Positions 6,311 to 13,705 of a stretch of DNA of 14,342 bases are shown in pieces. Below the pieces are notes generated by a model that was given only the letters and a program-made list of their open reading frames with translations, was not told the origin of the DNA and ran no database searches. Each line of letters starts with the position of its first letter. Position 1 is the stretch's first letter. The stretch is from an uncultured Clostridia bacterium (GTDB lineage Bacteria; Bacillota; Clostridia; Christensenellales; UBA1242), in contig CANQCE010000016.1 of the NCBI GenBank assembly GCA_947589655.1, positions 1-14,342 on the forward strand, given 5' to 3'. The position numbers were made by a program, and so were the translations under genes.

Positions 6311-7173
6311 ATCTCCTCCAACAATTTTTCAATTTCTTTGTCAAGCACTTTTGCATGCTGTTTTTCCAGTTTAGAAAGTGGGGCCCTTAACACATTTTTG
6401 ATAATCCCCATTTTTGACAAAACATATTTTATAGGAATTGGATTTGGCTCGCAGAACATTAAATTGTTAAATGAAAAGAATTTGTCGTTTATTTTTAAAC
6501 TTAAATTGTCGTTTTCAAACATAAGCCGCATTTCTTTTGGGAAAGCGTTGCTTGTAACGCTTATTGTTCCGCTTGCCCCCAGCCCTTTAAAAACGCCATT
6601 CAAGTTGTCGTTGCCACAATAGATGGCAGTTTTGCCTGAAAGGACATGAAACATTGCACAAATATGTTCAATGTTGCCATTTGCCTCTTTTAAGCCCACA
6701 ATATTTTTATTTTCACATATCGTTCTCATAGTTTCTGGCAAAATATTAACTCCGCTACGAGAAGGAATGTTGTAAACAATAACGGGTGTGTTTACACGCT
6801 CACAAATTGTTTTATAATGCTTTATAATTGCATTTTGCGTGCATTTCATAAAAGACGGAGTTTGCACCAAACAAGCATCAGCACCAAGTCCAGTTGCCTT
6901 TAAAATTTGTTTTGCTGCTGCCTCAGCATCATTTGAACCCGCTGCAACAATCATTTTTATCCCTTTTGGCAGCAGATTTTTAACAAACTTAATAAATTCC
7001 TCTCGCTCTTGTTCTGTTAGCAGAAGCCCCTCGCCTGTTGAACCCAAAATTAAAATTGTTTTAATGCCGCCATTTATCTGATGTTCAATCAACTTTTCCG
7101 TTGCTTTAAAATCGATTTTGTTTTGAAAGTTCAAGGGTGTGACCAACGCCGTGCAAACGCCTTCAAAAATCAT
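6307..7173 (-). CDS. dapA: 4-hydroxy-tetrahydrodipicolinate synthase
   Basis: DapA (EC 4.3.3.7) condenses pyruvate with aspartate semialdehyde, the first committed step to DAP and lysine. The 288-residue TIM-barrel protein shows GSTGEG (44-49), VYNIPSRSG (133-141, Tyr134 as the active-site tyrosine) and GLKEA with the Schiff-base lysine K162. Length is typical. Oddly, the usual PYY at about residue 106 reads PSF: the second tyrosine of the E. coli catalytic triad (Tyr107) is Phe108, and the tyrosine that helps form the lysine inhibition site (Tyr106) is Ser107. Operon context with dapB argues for DapA rather than another lyase of this superfamily. A GCGAGGTG SD-like site lies before the ATG. 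The upstream gap has an AT-rich -10-like TATAAA/TATATA near 7195-7202 but no convincing -35, and it is too short for a lysine riboswitch. Confidence 0.9.
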   Translation of the reverse strand: MIFEGVCTALVTPLNFQNKIDFKATEKLIEHQINGGIKTILILGSTGEGLLLTEQEREEFIKFVKNLLPKGIKMIVAAGSNDAEAAAKQILKATGLGADACLVQTPSFMKCTQNAIIKHYKTICERVNTPVIVYNIPSRSGVNILPETMRTICENKNIVGLKEANGNIEHICAMFHVLSGKTAIYCGNDNLNGVFKGLGASGTISVTSNAFPKEMRLMFENDNLSLKINDKFFSFNNLMFCEPNPIPIKYVLSKMGIIKNVLRAPLSKLEKQHAKVLDKEIEKLLEEI

Positions 7174-7257
7174 AAAAACACCTCGCTTTTTTAGTTTATA
7201 TATTCAAAATTTTGCATCTTTGCTAAAAGTGAGGATTATTTTGCAAGGTTTTTGGCA

Positions 7258-7301
7258 AATAAAAAAAACAAACTCCAAATGTTTTTGCACTTGAAGTTTG
7301 T
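7258..7301 (-). terminator. Rho-independent terminator of the lipoprotein gene
   Basis: On the minus strand, 7301-7291 pairs with 7278-7268 in an 11-bp stem with one G-T pair and a 12-base loop. A run of eight U residues follows (complement of 7261-7268). It lies 15 bases after the stop codon of the large lipoprotein gene and upstream of dapA. Confidence 0.85.
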
Positions 7302-7315
7302 AATTTAAGTTTTAA

Positions 7316-10300
7316 TTAACGAGTCTTGCGCCATATGCCAGTGTAATAGAAAGTTAAATAACTTGCAGCCCCACCTAAATTTGTGCCGTCAATAATATCA
7401 GGAGACACCCCTCTGCCGTGATTGTGGCCATTTGCAAACCAATTGTTTGGATTTTCAAACTTTGCACCTGTCAAATTTTTGCAATCAGCAAAAACGTTGT
7501 CGCCAATGTAGCGAAGTTCTTCGTTAAAAGTGATATTCACAAGTGTATGGTTGCTTTCAAACGCCCTTGATGCAATAACAGTTGTGCCAGTTTTTGTTCT
7601 GTATGTGGCGGCAATCGTTTCGTCAGTTGCAATCAAGCAAGTGTCTATATAAAGTGCGCCATCCGTCCAACTGTCAGGGTTTTTATAAAATGCAGTGCCA
7701 AAAAATGCTCTTTCGCCTATATATTCAATTTTTGTGCTGTCTTCAAAAGTTATTGTGGCAAGTGCTTCGCAATTTTCAAACGCCTCGTCACCAATGTAAG
7801 TGACCGTTGCAGGAATTACAATGCTTGTTATGTTAGAGCCCTTAAATGTCCCAACAGGAATTTTTGTGGTCCCTTCTGGAATTTCCACCTGCCCTTCTGC
7901 ACCTTGAATGTTAAGTTTGGTTGCATAATTCATTGGGCTGGAGTGGTCATTTTTAAAGTTAATGTTCATCCACTGGCTGAAAGTTCCGCCAAAAACGACC
8001 TCTTGCAAGCCCTCGCAGTTCAAAAATGCATCGGAATCAATTTCAATAATTGTCCCAGGCAAATATATTTCATCCATGCCCACACAATCTTTGAACGCAC
8101 TCTCGGCAATCGTCAAAATTCCATCGTTCACTTTCGCTGCGCCCACATGAGTGCTTTTTGCCTTGATAAGGTGTTTGCCAATATAAAGGATGTCGCCACT
8201 CCAATGTTCGCTGTTATTCACATAGCCAGTGTTAGAAAATGCGGATGAGCCAATTTCTTCAACATTATCTGAAATTTTAATATCCATAAGGCTGGTGCAG
8301 TTTTCAAAAGCGTGGGCGCCAATAAATTGCAAAGAATCTGGCAAGTTTGCTGCCGACCTTAATTTCCCACAAGCAAAGAATGCATAATTATCAATTTTAA
8401 TCAAACTTGACGGAACTGACAAGTCTTGCTCATCGGCAATTTCAACAGTTTCCAAATTTTCACAACGCCCAAATGCATAATCGCCTATTTCTTGCAAGGT
8501 TTTTGGAAGAATAACGGTTTTAAGTGTTCTGTTTCTGTTAAAAGCACTTTCTTTAATGCCAATGTAGCCAGGGCCAATTTTTGTTACAGGCAAACCTTTG
8601 TGATATGCTGGGACAATCAAGTTTTGCAAAGTTTTTGCCATACGGCTGGCGTCCACAACCACATAGTGTTCATCTTCTTTTTGGTAAGTTAACCCATCAT
8701 ATCCACATCCGTCACAAAGGTTGGATTTTGTAAATATATGGTTTTCTGTGACCTGCTCTCTGCAATTTTCTCGCAGACAAGTTCTGGTGTGCGTGTCATC
8801 TGTTATTTTAAACTCGTTATAATCTTCTTCGTGCCCCGGTTCAATAAACAAATGCCCAAGCGCTTTAATTTCTTCTGTGTAAAAATTGCCGCACTCATCA
8901 CAAGTGTATTTGTATTCACCATTTTCCAAGCAGGTGGCTGGGGTTTCCACCATGGAGAAATGGCAAATCTCGTATTCCACATGGCTATTATCATTGCCGC
9001 AAACCTTTTTGTGCTGATGCTGCCCTTGGGCATTTACGCCAGCATAAGTCCAAGTTTCTGGATATGCGTGGCCAAGCATTGCCCCGCCATCTTTTTCATA
9101 AGTGAATTGGCAATCTTCACAATAGTTTTTTATTGTGCCTTTGTCAACGCACGTTGGCGTTGTTCCAATATCAACAAAATGGCACTCTTTTTCTTCACGC
9201 ATTTGGCAGCCTATCCATTGGCAATGCCTTTCATGTTTGCTGTCTTCCTCGGTTGTGCCAGCAATATGTTGCCAAGCCGTCCATGTATGTTCACGCTTGC
9301 TGCCATATTCTTCAATGTCATTTCTGCCACAAACATTGCAGAGGGTTATTTTGTGTGCCAACGAGGTGCAAGTGGCGTCATATGTTCTAAAGTCCACATT
9401 GCATCTTTTTCTTTCTGTTGTTTGGCACAAACTGCATTTATGCTCGTGATATAAAACCCCTTCTGTTTCAGAAGATTCAACCGCTTCCCATTTATCATAT
9501 TGGTGCGTTAGTTGTGCCTTTTCGTTTGCCTCGTAAAAATATCCACAATCGCTGCAAGTGTAAGTTGTGTAGCCTTTTGAAAAGCAAGTTGCGGCGGTTT
9601 CAACGCCCTCGCCAAAAGAACATTCCACTCGGTTTATGTGTTCCGAATTGTTTAAACAAACTTGCTCATGCATGTGCTTTCCGTTTGCATAAACGTGGCT
9701 ATAGCCGCTTGCCCATTTATGCCCAGTTGGCTCTGTGAAATCATGCTTATAACTGTTGTGGCAAGTTTCGCAAGTGTGAATGTTGTATCCTCCATCTTCG
9801 CAAGTGGCATCAATGGTCACAGTATCGTAAGAGCAGTCGCCAGTCTCGCTAACGCCGCAGCCAGCCCTTAGGCAATGCCTTTCGTGAGTGCCATTATTTT
9901 CATCCACAACAAAATCACCTGTTGGTGCCCAATCAGTAAAGTTGTGCCCAAGTGCAGCAATAGGCTGCTGAGCCTGTAAAACCTCGCCGCAAACCGAACA
10001 TTCAAGCCCATCCGTCCAGCCAATTTCCAAACATGTTGCTGGCGAGCCTTCAATAACCACCGACTTATGCCCAGCAAGAATAGCCCTGGTTTGAACATCG
10101 CCGCAACGCAAACAAACTTCTTTTTCCACACCGTTTTCAGTGCAGGTTGCAGCCGTTTCTGTCTGCCACTCACCGTAATTATGTCCAAGCGCTGCAATTT
10201 CGCGAATCTCCTCCTTTCCGCACTTACAAATGCGTTTTTCCAAACCTTTTTCCGTGCAAGAGGCTTCTGTCACAACTTGCCAATCGCCATAAGCATGATT

Positions 10301-10390
10301 ATGCCCACAAGACGAGAGAAGCACGCCTGCCCCAAACATAAACGTGAGTGCAAATGCAGCGAATAAAATTGAAAATAAATGTTTTTTCAT
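7316..10390 (-). CDS. Surface lipoprotein: Cys/His-rich repeat stalk plus BspA-type leucine-rich repeats
   Basis: The 1024-residue protein starts with a lipoprotein signal peptide: basic MKKH, a hydrophobic stretch and the lipobox LSSC, with Cys28 as the likely lipidated residue. Residues 32-569 are nine units beginning GH or a near variant. Three short units of about 38-41 residues contain ATCxExG...C.xCG. Five long units of 72-75 residues add a second half with HERHC- or HEQVC-like His/Cys clusters, and a shorter ninth unit follows. From about 575 come BspA-type leucine-rich repeats (LRR_5), such as LQEIGDYAFGRCENLETVEI. No LPxTG or transmembrane anchor is present. Start chosen at 10390 because GGAGGG precedes this ATG and the signal peptide begins here. 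An in-frame ATG at 10417 would add MKKFFFGGH. LRR_5 proteins usually bind host or bacterial surface partners; metal binding by the stalk is inference. Confidence 0.88.
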   Translation of the reverse strand: MKKHLFSILFAAFALTFMFGAGVLLSSCGHNHAYGDWQVVTEASCTEKGLEKRICKCGKEEIREIAALGHNYGEWQTETAATCTENGVEKEVCLRCGDVQTRAILAGHKSVVIEGSPATCLEIGWTDGLECSVCGEVLQAQQPIAALGHNFTDWAPTGDFVVDENNGTHERHCLRAGCGVSETGDCSYDTVTIDATCEDGGYNIHTCETCHNSYKHDFTEPTGHKWASGYSHVYANGKHMHEQVCLNNSEHINRVECSFGEGVETAATCFSKGYTTYTCSDCGYFYEANEKAQLTHQYDKWEAVESSETEGVLYHEHKCSLCQTTERKRCNVDFRTYDATCTSLAHKITLCNVCGRNDIEEYGSKREHTWTAWQHIAGTTEEDSKHERHCQWIGCQMREEKECHFVDIGTTPTCVDKGTIKNYCEDCQFTYEKDGGAMLGHAYPETWTYAGVNAQGQHQHKKVCGNDNSHVEYEICHFSMVETPATCLENGEYKYTCDECGNFYTEEIKALGHLFIEPGHEEDYNEFKITDDTHTRTCLRENCREQVTENHIFTKSNLCDGCGYDGLTYQKEDEHYVVVDASRMAKTLQNLIVPAYHKGLPVTKIGPGYIGIKESAFNRNRTLKTVILPKTLQEIGDYAFGRCENLETVEIADEQDLSVPSSLIKIDNYAFFACGKLRSAANLPDSLQFIGAHAFENCTSLMDIKISDNVEEIGSSAFSNTGYVNNSEHWSGDILYIGKHLIKAKSTHVGAAKVNDGILTIAESAFKDCVGMDEIYLPGTIIEIDSDAFLNCEGLQEVVFGGTFSQWMNINFKNDHSSPMNYATKLNIQGAEGQVEIPEGTTKIPVGTFKGSNITSIVIPATVTYIGDEAFENCEALATITFEDSTKIEYIGERAFFGTAFYKNPDSWTDGALYIDTCLIATDETIAATYRTKTGTTVIASRAFESNHTLVNITFNEELRYIGDNVFADCKNLTGAKFENPNNWFANGHNHGRGVSPDIIDGTNLGGAASYLTFYYTGIWRKTR

Positions 10391-10423
10391 ATGCCCTCCA
10401 AAAAAGAACTTCTTCATGTGCTA

Positions 10424-10452
10424 ATAATACTATAAAACACCAAATTTTGCAA
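10424..10452 (-). promoter_or_regulatory. Sigma-A promoter of the surface lipoprotein gene
   Basis: On the minus strand TTGCAA (10452 to 10447), a 17-bp spacer and TATTAT (10429 to 10424) form a good promoter directly after the flavodoxin terminator. The expected start point is about 10417, on the first base of the upstream in-frame ATG. The leader to the SD-led ATG at 10390 would be only about 27 bases. Confidence 0.68.
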
Positions 10453-10453
10453 C

Positions 10454-10485
10454 GAAAAAAAGAAGATTTTTTATAAACCTTCTTT
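10454..10485 (-). terminator. Terminator of the flavodoxin gene
   Basis: On the minus strand AAAGAAGGTTT (10485 to 10475) pairs with AAATCTTCTTT (10469 to 10459) in an 11-bp stem with one G-T pair and a five-base loop. More U residues follow to 10454. It lies a few bases after the flavodoxin stop and separates that gene from the lipoprotein promoter. Confidence 0.8.
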
Positions 10486-10493
10486 CTCTTTTT

Positions 10494-11009
10494 TTATTTT
10501 ACACATTTCTTTGCCCAATCTGCCACTTTTGCCTCACTTGCATAAACAGTTGAGCCCTGAATAGGAAGGCCACTCCCAACATTTGCACCAGCGCAGAGTT
10601 TTTTAATGTCGCCCATGCTATTGCCCAAGCCACTTCCTTCATGTGTTGAAAAAGGAAAAACATTTTTTCCGTGAAAATCCAGTTTTTCAAGTTGCGTGAA
10701 CATGCCCATTGGCAAAGTTCCCCACCAGATAGGGTAGCCTATAAAAATGTTATCGTATCCATCCAAAGATTTTAGTTCCTTCTTCAGTTTCGGCCTAGCG
10801 TTTGCGTGCAGTTCGTCTTTGGCAACATCGCAGCAAGCATAATAGCCATTTGGATAAGTGTTTACAGTTTCCACTTTAAACAAATCAGCACCAGTTGCTT
10901 TTGCAATCTGCTCAGCCACAACCTCGGTGTTGCCTTTAGAAATGTTTTTTAGCCCTCCTCCAAAATAATTTTCGCCAGTGTGAGAATAATAAATAACCAA
11001 ATTTTTCAT
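10494..11009 (-). CDS. Flavodoxin-like protein
   Basis: This 171-residue cytosolic FMN-binding electron carrier is of the long-chain flavodoxin type. Strand 1 and the phosphate loop read LVIYYSHTGENYF (residues 4-16), followed by the insertion GGGLKNISKG and GNTEVVAEQIAKATGADLFKVE. The middle strand GYDNIFIGYPIWWGTLP supplies the aromatic (WW) that stacks on the flavin, and VFPFSTHEGSGLG is the third flavin-contacting loop. It most resembles the Flavodoxin_4 family common in Clostridia. SD TAGGAGGG lies seven bases before the ATG. It has its own promoter (11028-11055) and terminator, though readthrough from ligD 53 bases upstream is possible as no terminator is seen there. The redox partner is unknown; the FAD dehydrogenase at the left of the window is a possible but untested one. 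Confidence 0.9.
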   Translation of the reverse strand: MKNLVIYYSHTGENYFGGGLKNISKGNTEVVAEQIAKATGADLFKVETVNTYPNGYYACCDVAKDELHANARPKLKKELKSLDGYDNIFIGYPIWWGTLPMGMFTQLEKLDFHGKNVFPFSTHEGSGLGNSMGDIKKLCAGANVGSGLPIQGSTVYASEAKVADWAKKCVK

Positions 11010-11027
11010 TTTTCCCTCCTACGCAAT

Positions 11028-11055
11028 ATTATAAATGAAAATTTTTATTTTTCAA
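11028..11055 (-). promoter_or_regulatory. Sigma-A promoter of the flavodoxin gene
   Basis: On the minus strand TTGAAA (11055 to 11050), a 16-bp spacer and a perfect TATAAT (11033 to 11028) form a strong promoter. The predicted start is about 11021, 12 bases before the ATG and just ahead of the SD. It lies in the short gap after the ligD stop codon. Confidence 0.75.
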
Positions 11056-11062
11056 AACAATT

Positions 11063-13552
11063 TTATTTCAACTTTTTTAAACTTTGTTTTGTTTCAAAAA
11101 AGTCTGCCCAAGGGTTCTTTGTTTTTAAGCGTTTTAGTGCCTGAAACATATCAATTCCGTTGGGTTCAATTTTGTTGAGTTCACTCCAAAAAATTGGCAC
11201 AGAAACTTTTGCCCCCGGCCTTGCTCGAAGTGAATAAGGTGCCACACTGGTCGCCCCTTTAGTGTTACGCATAAAGTCTATAAAAATTTTGCCTTTCCGC
11301 ATATTTTTGCGAATGTTGGTTGTGTAACGCTCTGGCCATTTATTTTCCATAAGGTGAGCAACTTTTTCAGAAAAGTCATGAAAAGTTTGCCAAGATACAG
11401 ACGGCGAAAAAGGAACGACAATATGATAGCCCTTGCCGCCACTTGTTTTTAAAAAACTTTTAAGCGAAAGGCTGTCCAAAATCTTTTTTAAATCTCTCAC
11501 GCCCTGCCTAATTTTGTCTAACCCCAAATTCTTGTCTGGGTCAAGGTCAAAAACCATGTAATCAGGCTTATCCAATTTTTCGGCGTGGCTGCCCCACATA
11601 TGAAATTCCAGCGTGCCAAGTTGCACCTGCCACAAAAGCCCAGTTTTGTCTTCAACGGAAAAATATTCTTGCTGTTTGCCCTCATCATTTTGGATGGCAA
11701 ATTTTTTTATCCCCTCGTTTTCCACAGTTGGATGTTTTTTATAAAAACTATGCACAAACGAGCCATGGCAGCGCACCACACTCAGCAGCCTGCCTTTCAT
11801 AAATTTAAGCATTTCGTCCGCCACTTGATTGTAATAATTTAGCACATCAATTTTGCGAATTTTTTCTTCTTTGAACAAAAGTTTTTCTGGATGAGTTAAT
11901 TTTATTCCATAAAAGTCTTCTGTTGCTTTATTTTTAGAATTTGCATTACTTTTTTCTATTTTTTCGCTATTTTTTATGTTTTTTTTAGATTTTTTTTGAT
12001 TTTTTTGCGGTTTTTCAATATTTTTTAAAAAATCTCCTCCTTCCAAAATCACCTCTTTTGCAGATTTATCTTGCCTTAATCCCTTAAAACTCGCCTGCCG
12101 TAAAACGCCGTCTTTAGTTATTTCTGCAAACTGAATTTGTGCAACAAGTTTTGGCTTTAGCCATATGGCTTCCTCTTTTGGTTTTTCTTCAAAAGGGCAT
12201 TTGCTGGTTTTAATTTTTTCAAATTCTTGTAACAGAGCTTTGCTCTCTTTTTGGTTAAATCCCGTGCCACATTTCCCCACAAAAATCAACTTGCCGTTGC
12301 AATGGTATCCAAGCAAAATTGCACTTAAATCTTTTTTCTCCGCTTTAAACCCACACACAACAAATTCTTGCTCTTTTCTTGCCTTAACTTTAATCCAATT
12401 TTCATCTCTTGTGCCAGTGTAAGTGGAGGTTTTGTCTTTTGCAACAACGCCCTCTAGGTCCAAATTTTTAACCGCTTTAAAAAACTTGTTGCCACTTCCA
12501 ACAAAATGCTCAACATATGCAATCTGCGATGGCGCATTTTTTAACAATTTTTCAAGTTCGTTTTTTCGCTCAACAAGCGGCAGAGTTCTTAAATCTTTGC
12601 CATCCAGTGCCAAAAGGTCAAAAACCATATACACAACATTATTTTCTTTGCCAGATTTAAGTTGTGCTTGCAGCGCCTGAAAGTTTGGTTTTCCTTTTTC
12701 ATCCAAAGCCACAATTTCGCCATCCAAAACCATTGCTCTGCCGCCTGCAAGTTGATTTAACGCCTCGGCTATTCCTAAAAATTTTTTGGTATAATCTATT
12801 TTATTGCGAGTGTAAATGTTAACCTTATTCGCCTCGCAAAAAGCAACTATGCGGTAGCCATCATATTTAATCTCATAAACATAGTTTTTCCCATTTGGCA
12901 CTGAACTTTTAAGTGTGCAAAGCTTTAAATCAACATCTTGAAAAGGGTTTTTAATGTTTTGCAAGTTGCCGGCTATTTGCTCAATGGTTCTGCCACTTTT
13001 TATGCTTGTTGAATAAGATGATATTCCATCCGTTTTCAAGGCATATTCGTCTTTATCTTTAAGAAGCAGCCAGTTGTCATCGCCGTCTTTTAGTTTTACA
13101 AGCGCCCACTTGCCCTTTAAACGCTGTCCAAAAAGTTCAACTTTAATGCTGCCATCCTTCAAGCCTTTGTCTATATTTTGCAAAGCCTTAAACTCCCCTA
13201 TATCCCACAGCATAACTGTTCCGCCGCCATACTCGCCCTTTGGGATAACGCCTTCAAAATCTGCGTAATCAATAGGGTGGTCCTCCACATGTATGGCAAG
13301 GCGCTTATCTTTAGGGTTATAAGACGGCCCTTTTGGAACGGCAAAACTGATTAAAACGCCCCTCCACTCCAAACGGAAATCGTAATGCTCACGCCTGGCA
13401 TAATGATGTTGAACAGCAAAAATTCCAGTCATTTTTGCACTTTTTTCAGTTTTTGAAGCAGTTTTTTTGATTTTTTTTAATTTTTCTTCTCCGCTTGGCT
13501 CTTTTGTGATATTAAAGTTTCTTTTATTTTTATATTCTTCTAACTTTTTCAT
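11063..13552 (-). CDS. ligD: ATP-dependent DNA ligase D (phosphoesterase-ligase-polymerase)
   Basis: LigD is the end-processing and sealing enzyme of bacterial non-homologous end joining, working with Ku. The 829-residue protein has three domains. The 3'-phosphoesterase (about 45-160) has H50, H56, D58 and R60 in HHYARREHYDFRLE, plus H92 and Y96 in EDHPIDY. The ATP ligase (about 205-505) has the adenylated lysine K229 in EIKYDGYR, DGEIVALDEKG (278-288) and EGVVAKDKTSTY then WIKVK. The primase-like polymerase (about 548-829) has FDLDPD (D669, D671), TSGGKGYHIVVP and D759 in FIDFMRN. All catalytic positions I can name are intact. The order matches Pseudomonas LigD, not Bacillus (LIG-POL) or Mycobacterium (POL-PE-LIG). 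A Lys/Asn/Ser-rich linker (511-543) joins ligase to polymerase. SD AAGAGGG precedes the ATG. No ku gene is in the window. Confidence 0.95.
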   Translation of the reverse strand: MKKLEEYKNKRNFNITKEPSGEEKLKKIKKTASKTEKSAKMTGIFAVQHHYARREHYDFRLEWRGVLISFAVPKGPSYNPKDKRLAIHVEDHPIDYADFEGVIPKGEYGGGTVMLWDIGEFKALQNIDKGLKDGSIKVELFGQRLKGKWALVKLKDGDDNWLLLKDKDEYALKTDGISSYSTSIKSGRTIEQIAGNLQNIKNPFQDVDLKLCTLKSSVPNGKNYVYEIKYDGYRIVAFCEANKVNIYTRNKIDYTKKFLGIAEALNQLAGGRAMVLDGEIVALDEKGKPNFQALQAQLKSGKENNVVYMVFDLLALDGKDLRTLPLVERKNELEKLLKNAPSQIAYVEHFVGSGNKFFKAVKNLDLEGVVAKDKTSTYTGTRDENWIKVKARKEQEFVVCGFKAEKKDLSAILLGYHCNGKLIFVGKCGTGFNQKESKALLQEFEKIKTSKCPFEEKPKEEAIWLKPKLVAQIQFAEITKDGVLRQASFKGLRQDKSAKEVILEGGDFLKNIEKPQKNQKKSKKNIKNSEKIEKSNANSKNKATEDFYGIKLTHPEKLLFKEEKIRKIDVLNYYNQVADEMLKFMKGRLLSVVRCHGSFVHSFYKKHPTVENEGIKKFAIQNDEGKQQEYFSVEDKTGLLWQVQLGTLEFHMWGSHAEKLDKPDYMVFDLDPDKNLGLDKIRQGVRDLKKILDSLSLKSFLKTSGGKGYHIVVPFSPSVSWQTFHDFSEKVAHLMENKWPERYTTNIRKNMRKGKIFIDFMRNTKGATSVAPYSLRARPGAKVSVPIFWSELNKIEPNGIDMFQALKRLKTKNPWADFFETKQSLKKLK
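11979..12006. repeat. Poly-A tracts in the ligD linker
   Basis: On the coding (minus) strand the linker between the ligase and polymerase domains contains two runs of eight A (11979-11986 and 11990-11997) and one of seven (12000-12006). They encode Lys/Asn. Slippage in any of them would detach the polymerase domain while leaving phosphoesterase and ligase intact. Confidence 0.8.
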
Positions 13553-13612
13553 ATTTCCCTCTTAAAAATAGTTTCCAAAAATAAATAAAGTTAAAATATT
13601 AAAATAAAAAAT

Positions 13613-13644
13613 GCGAAAAAATCCATTTTATATGGCGAAAAAAT
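13613..13644. repeat. Direct repeat upstream of ligD
   Basis: GCGAAAAAAT occurs twice, at 13613-13622 and 13635-13644, 22 bp apart (about two helical turns), 60-90 bases upstream of the ligD ATG. The arrangement resembles a pair of binding sites for a dimer or for RNA polymerase accessory factors, but no regulator can be named. No convincing promoter was identified in this 153-base gap. Confidence 0.4.
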
Positions 13645-13670
13645 ATTTTTTTAATTAATTTTTAAATAAA

Positions 13671-13701
13671 AAAAAGACAAGCCTATAAGGCTCGCCTTTT
13701 T
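13671..13701 (-). terminator. Terminator of the collagen-like protein gene
   Basis: The arms 13671-13683 and 13689-13701 form a 13-bp stem with two G-T pairs and a five-base loop. On the minus strand a U-rich stretch follows. It starts five bases after the stop codon at 13706 and insulates ligD from the upstream gene. Confidence 0.88.
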
Positions 13702-13705
13702 AAAA

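Noticed and set aside
7174..7260. Possible lysine riboswitch or attenuator before dapA
   Set aside because: Only about 90 bases separate the lipoprotein terminator from dapA, far less than a lysine riboswitch needs, and no paired helices are visible.
8738..9454. 238-codon plus-strand open frame inside the lipoprotein gene
   Set aside because: It is antisense to the Cys/His repeat region, has no SD, and its residues mirror the repeat codons. The minus-strand frame has a signal peptide, repeats and clear homology.
8900..10300. Repeats in the lipoprotein considered as CRISPR or DNA tandem array
   Set aside because: The similarity is at protein level (Cys/His spacing). The DNA copies are diverged and there are no identical repeats with unique spacers.
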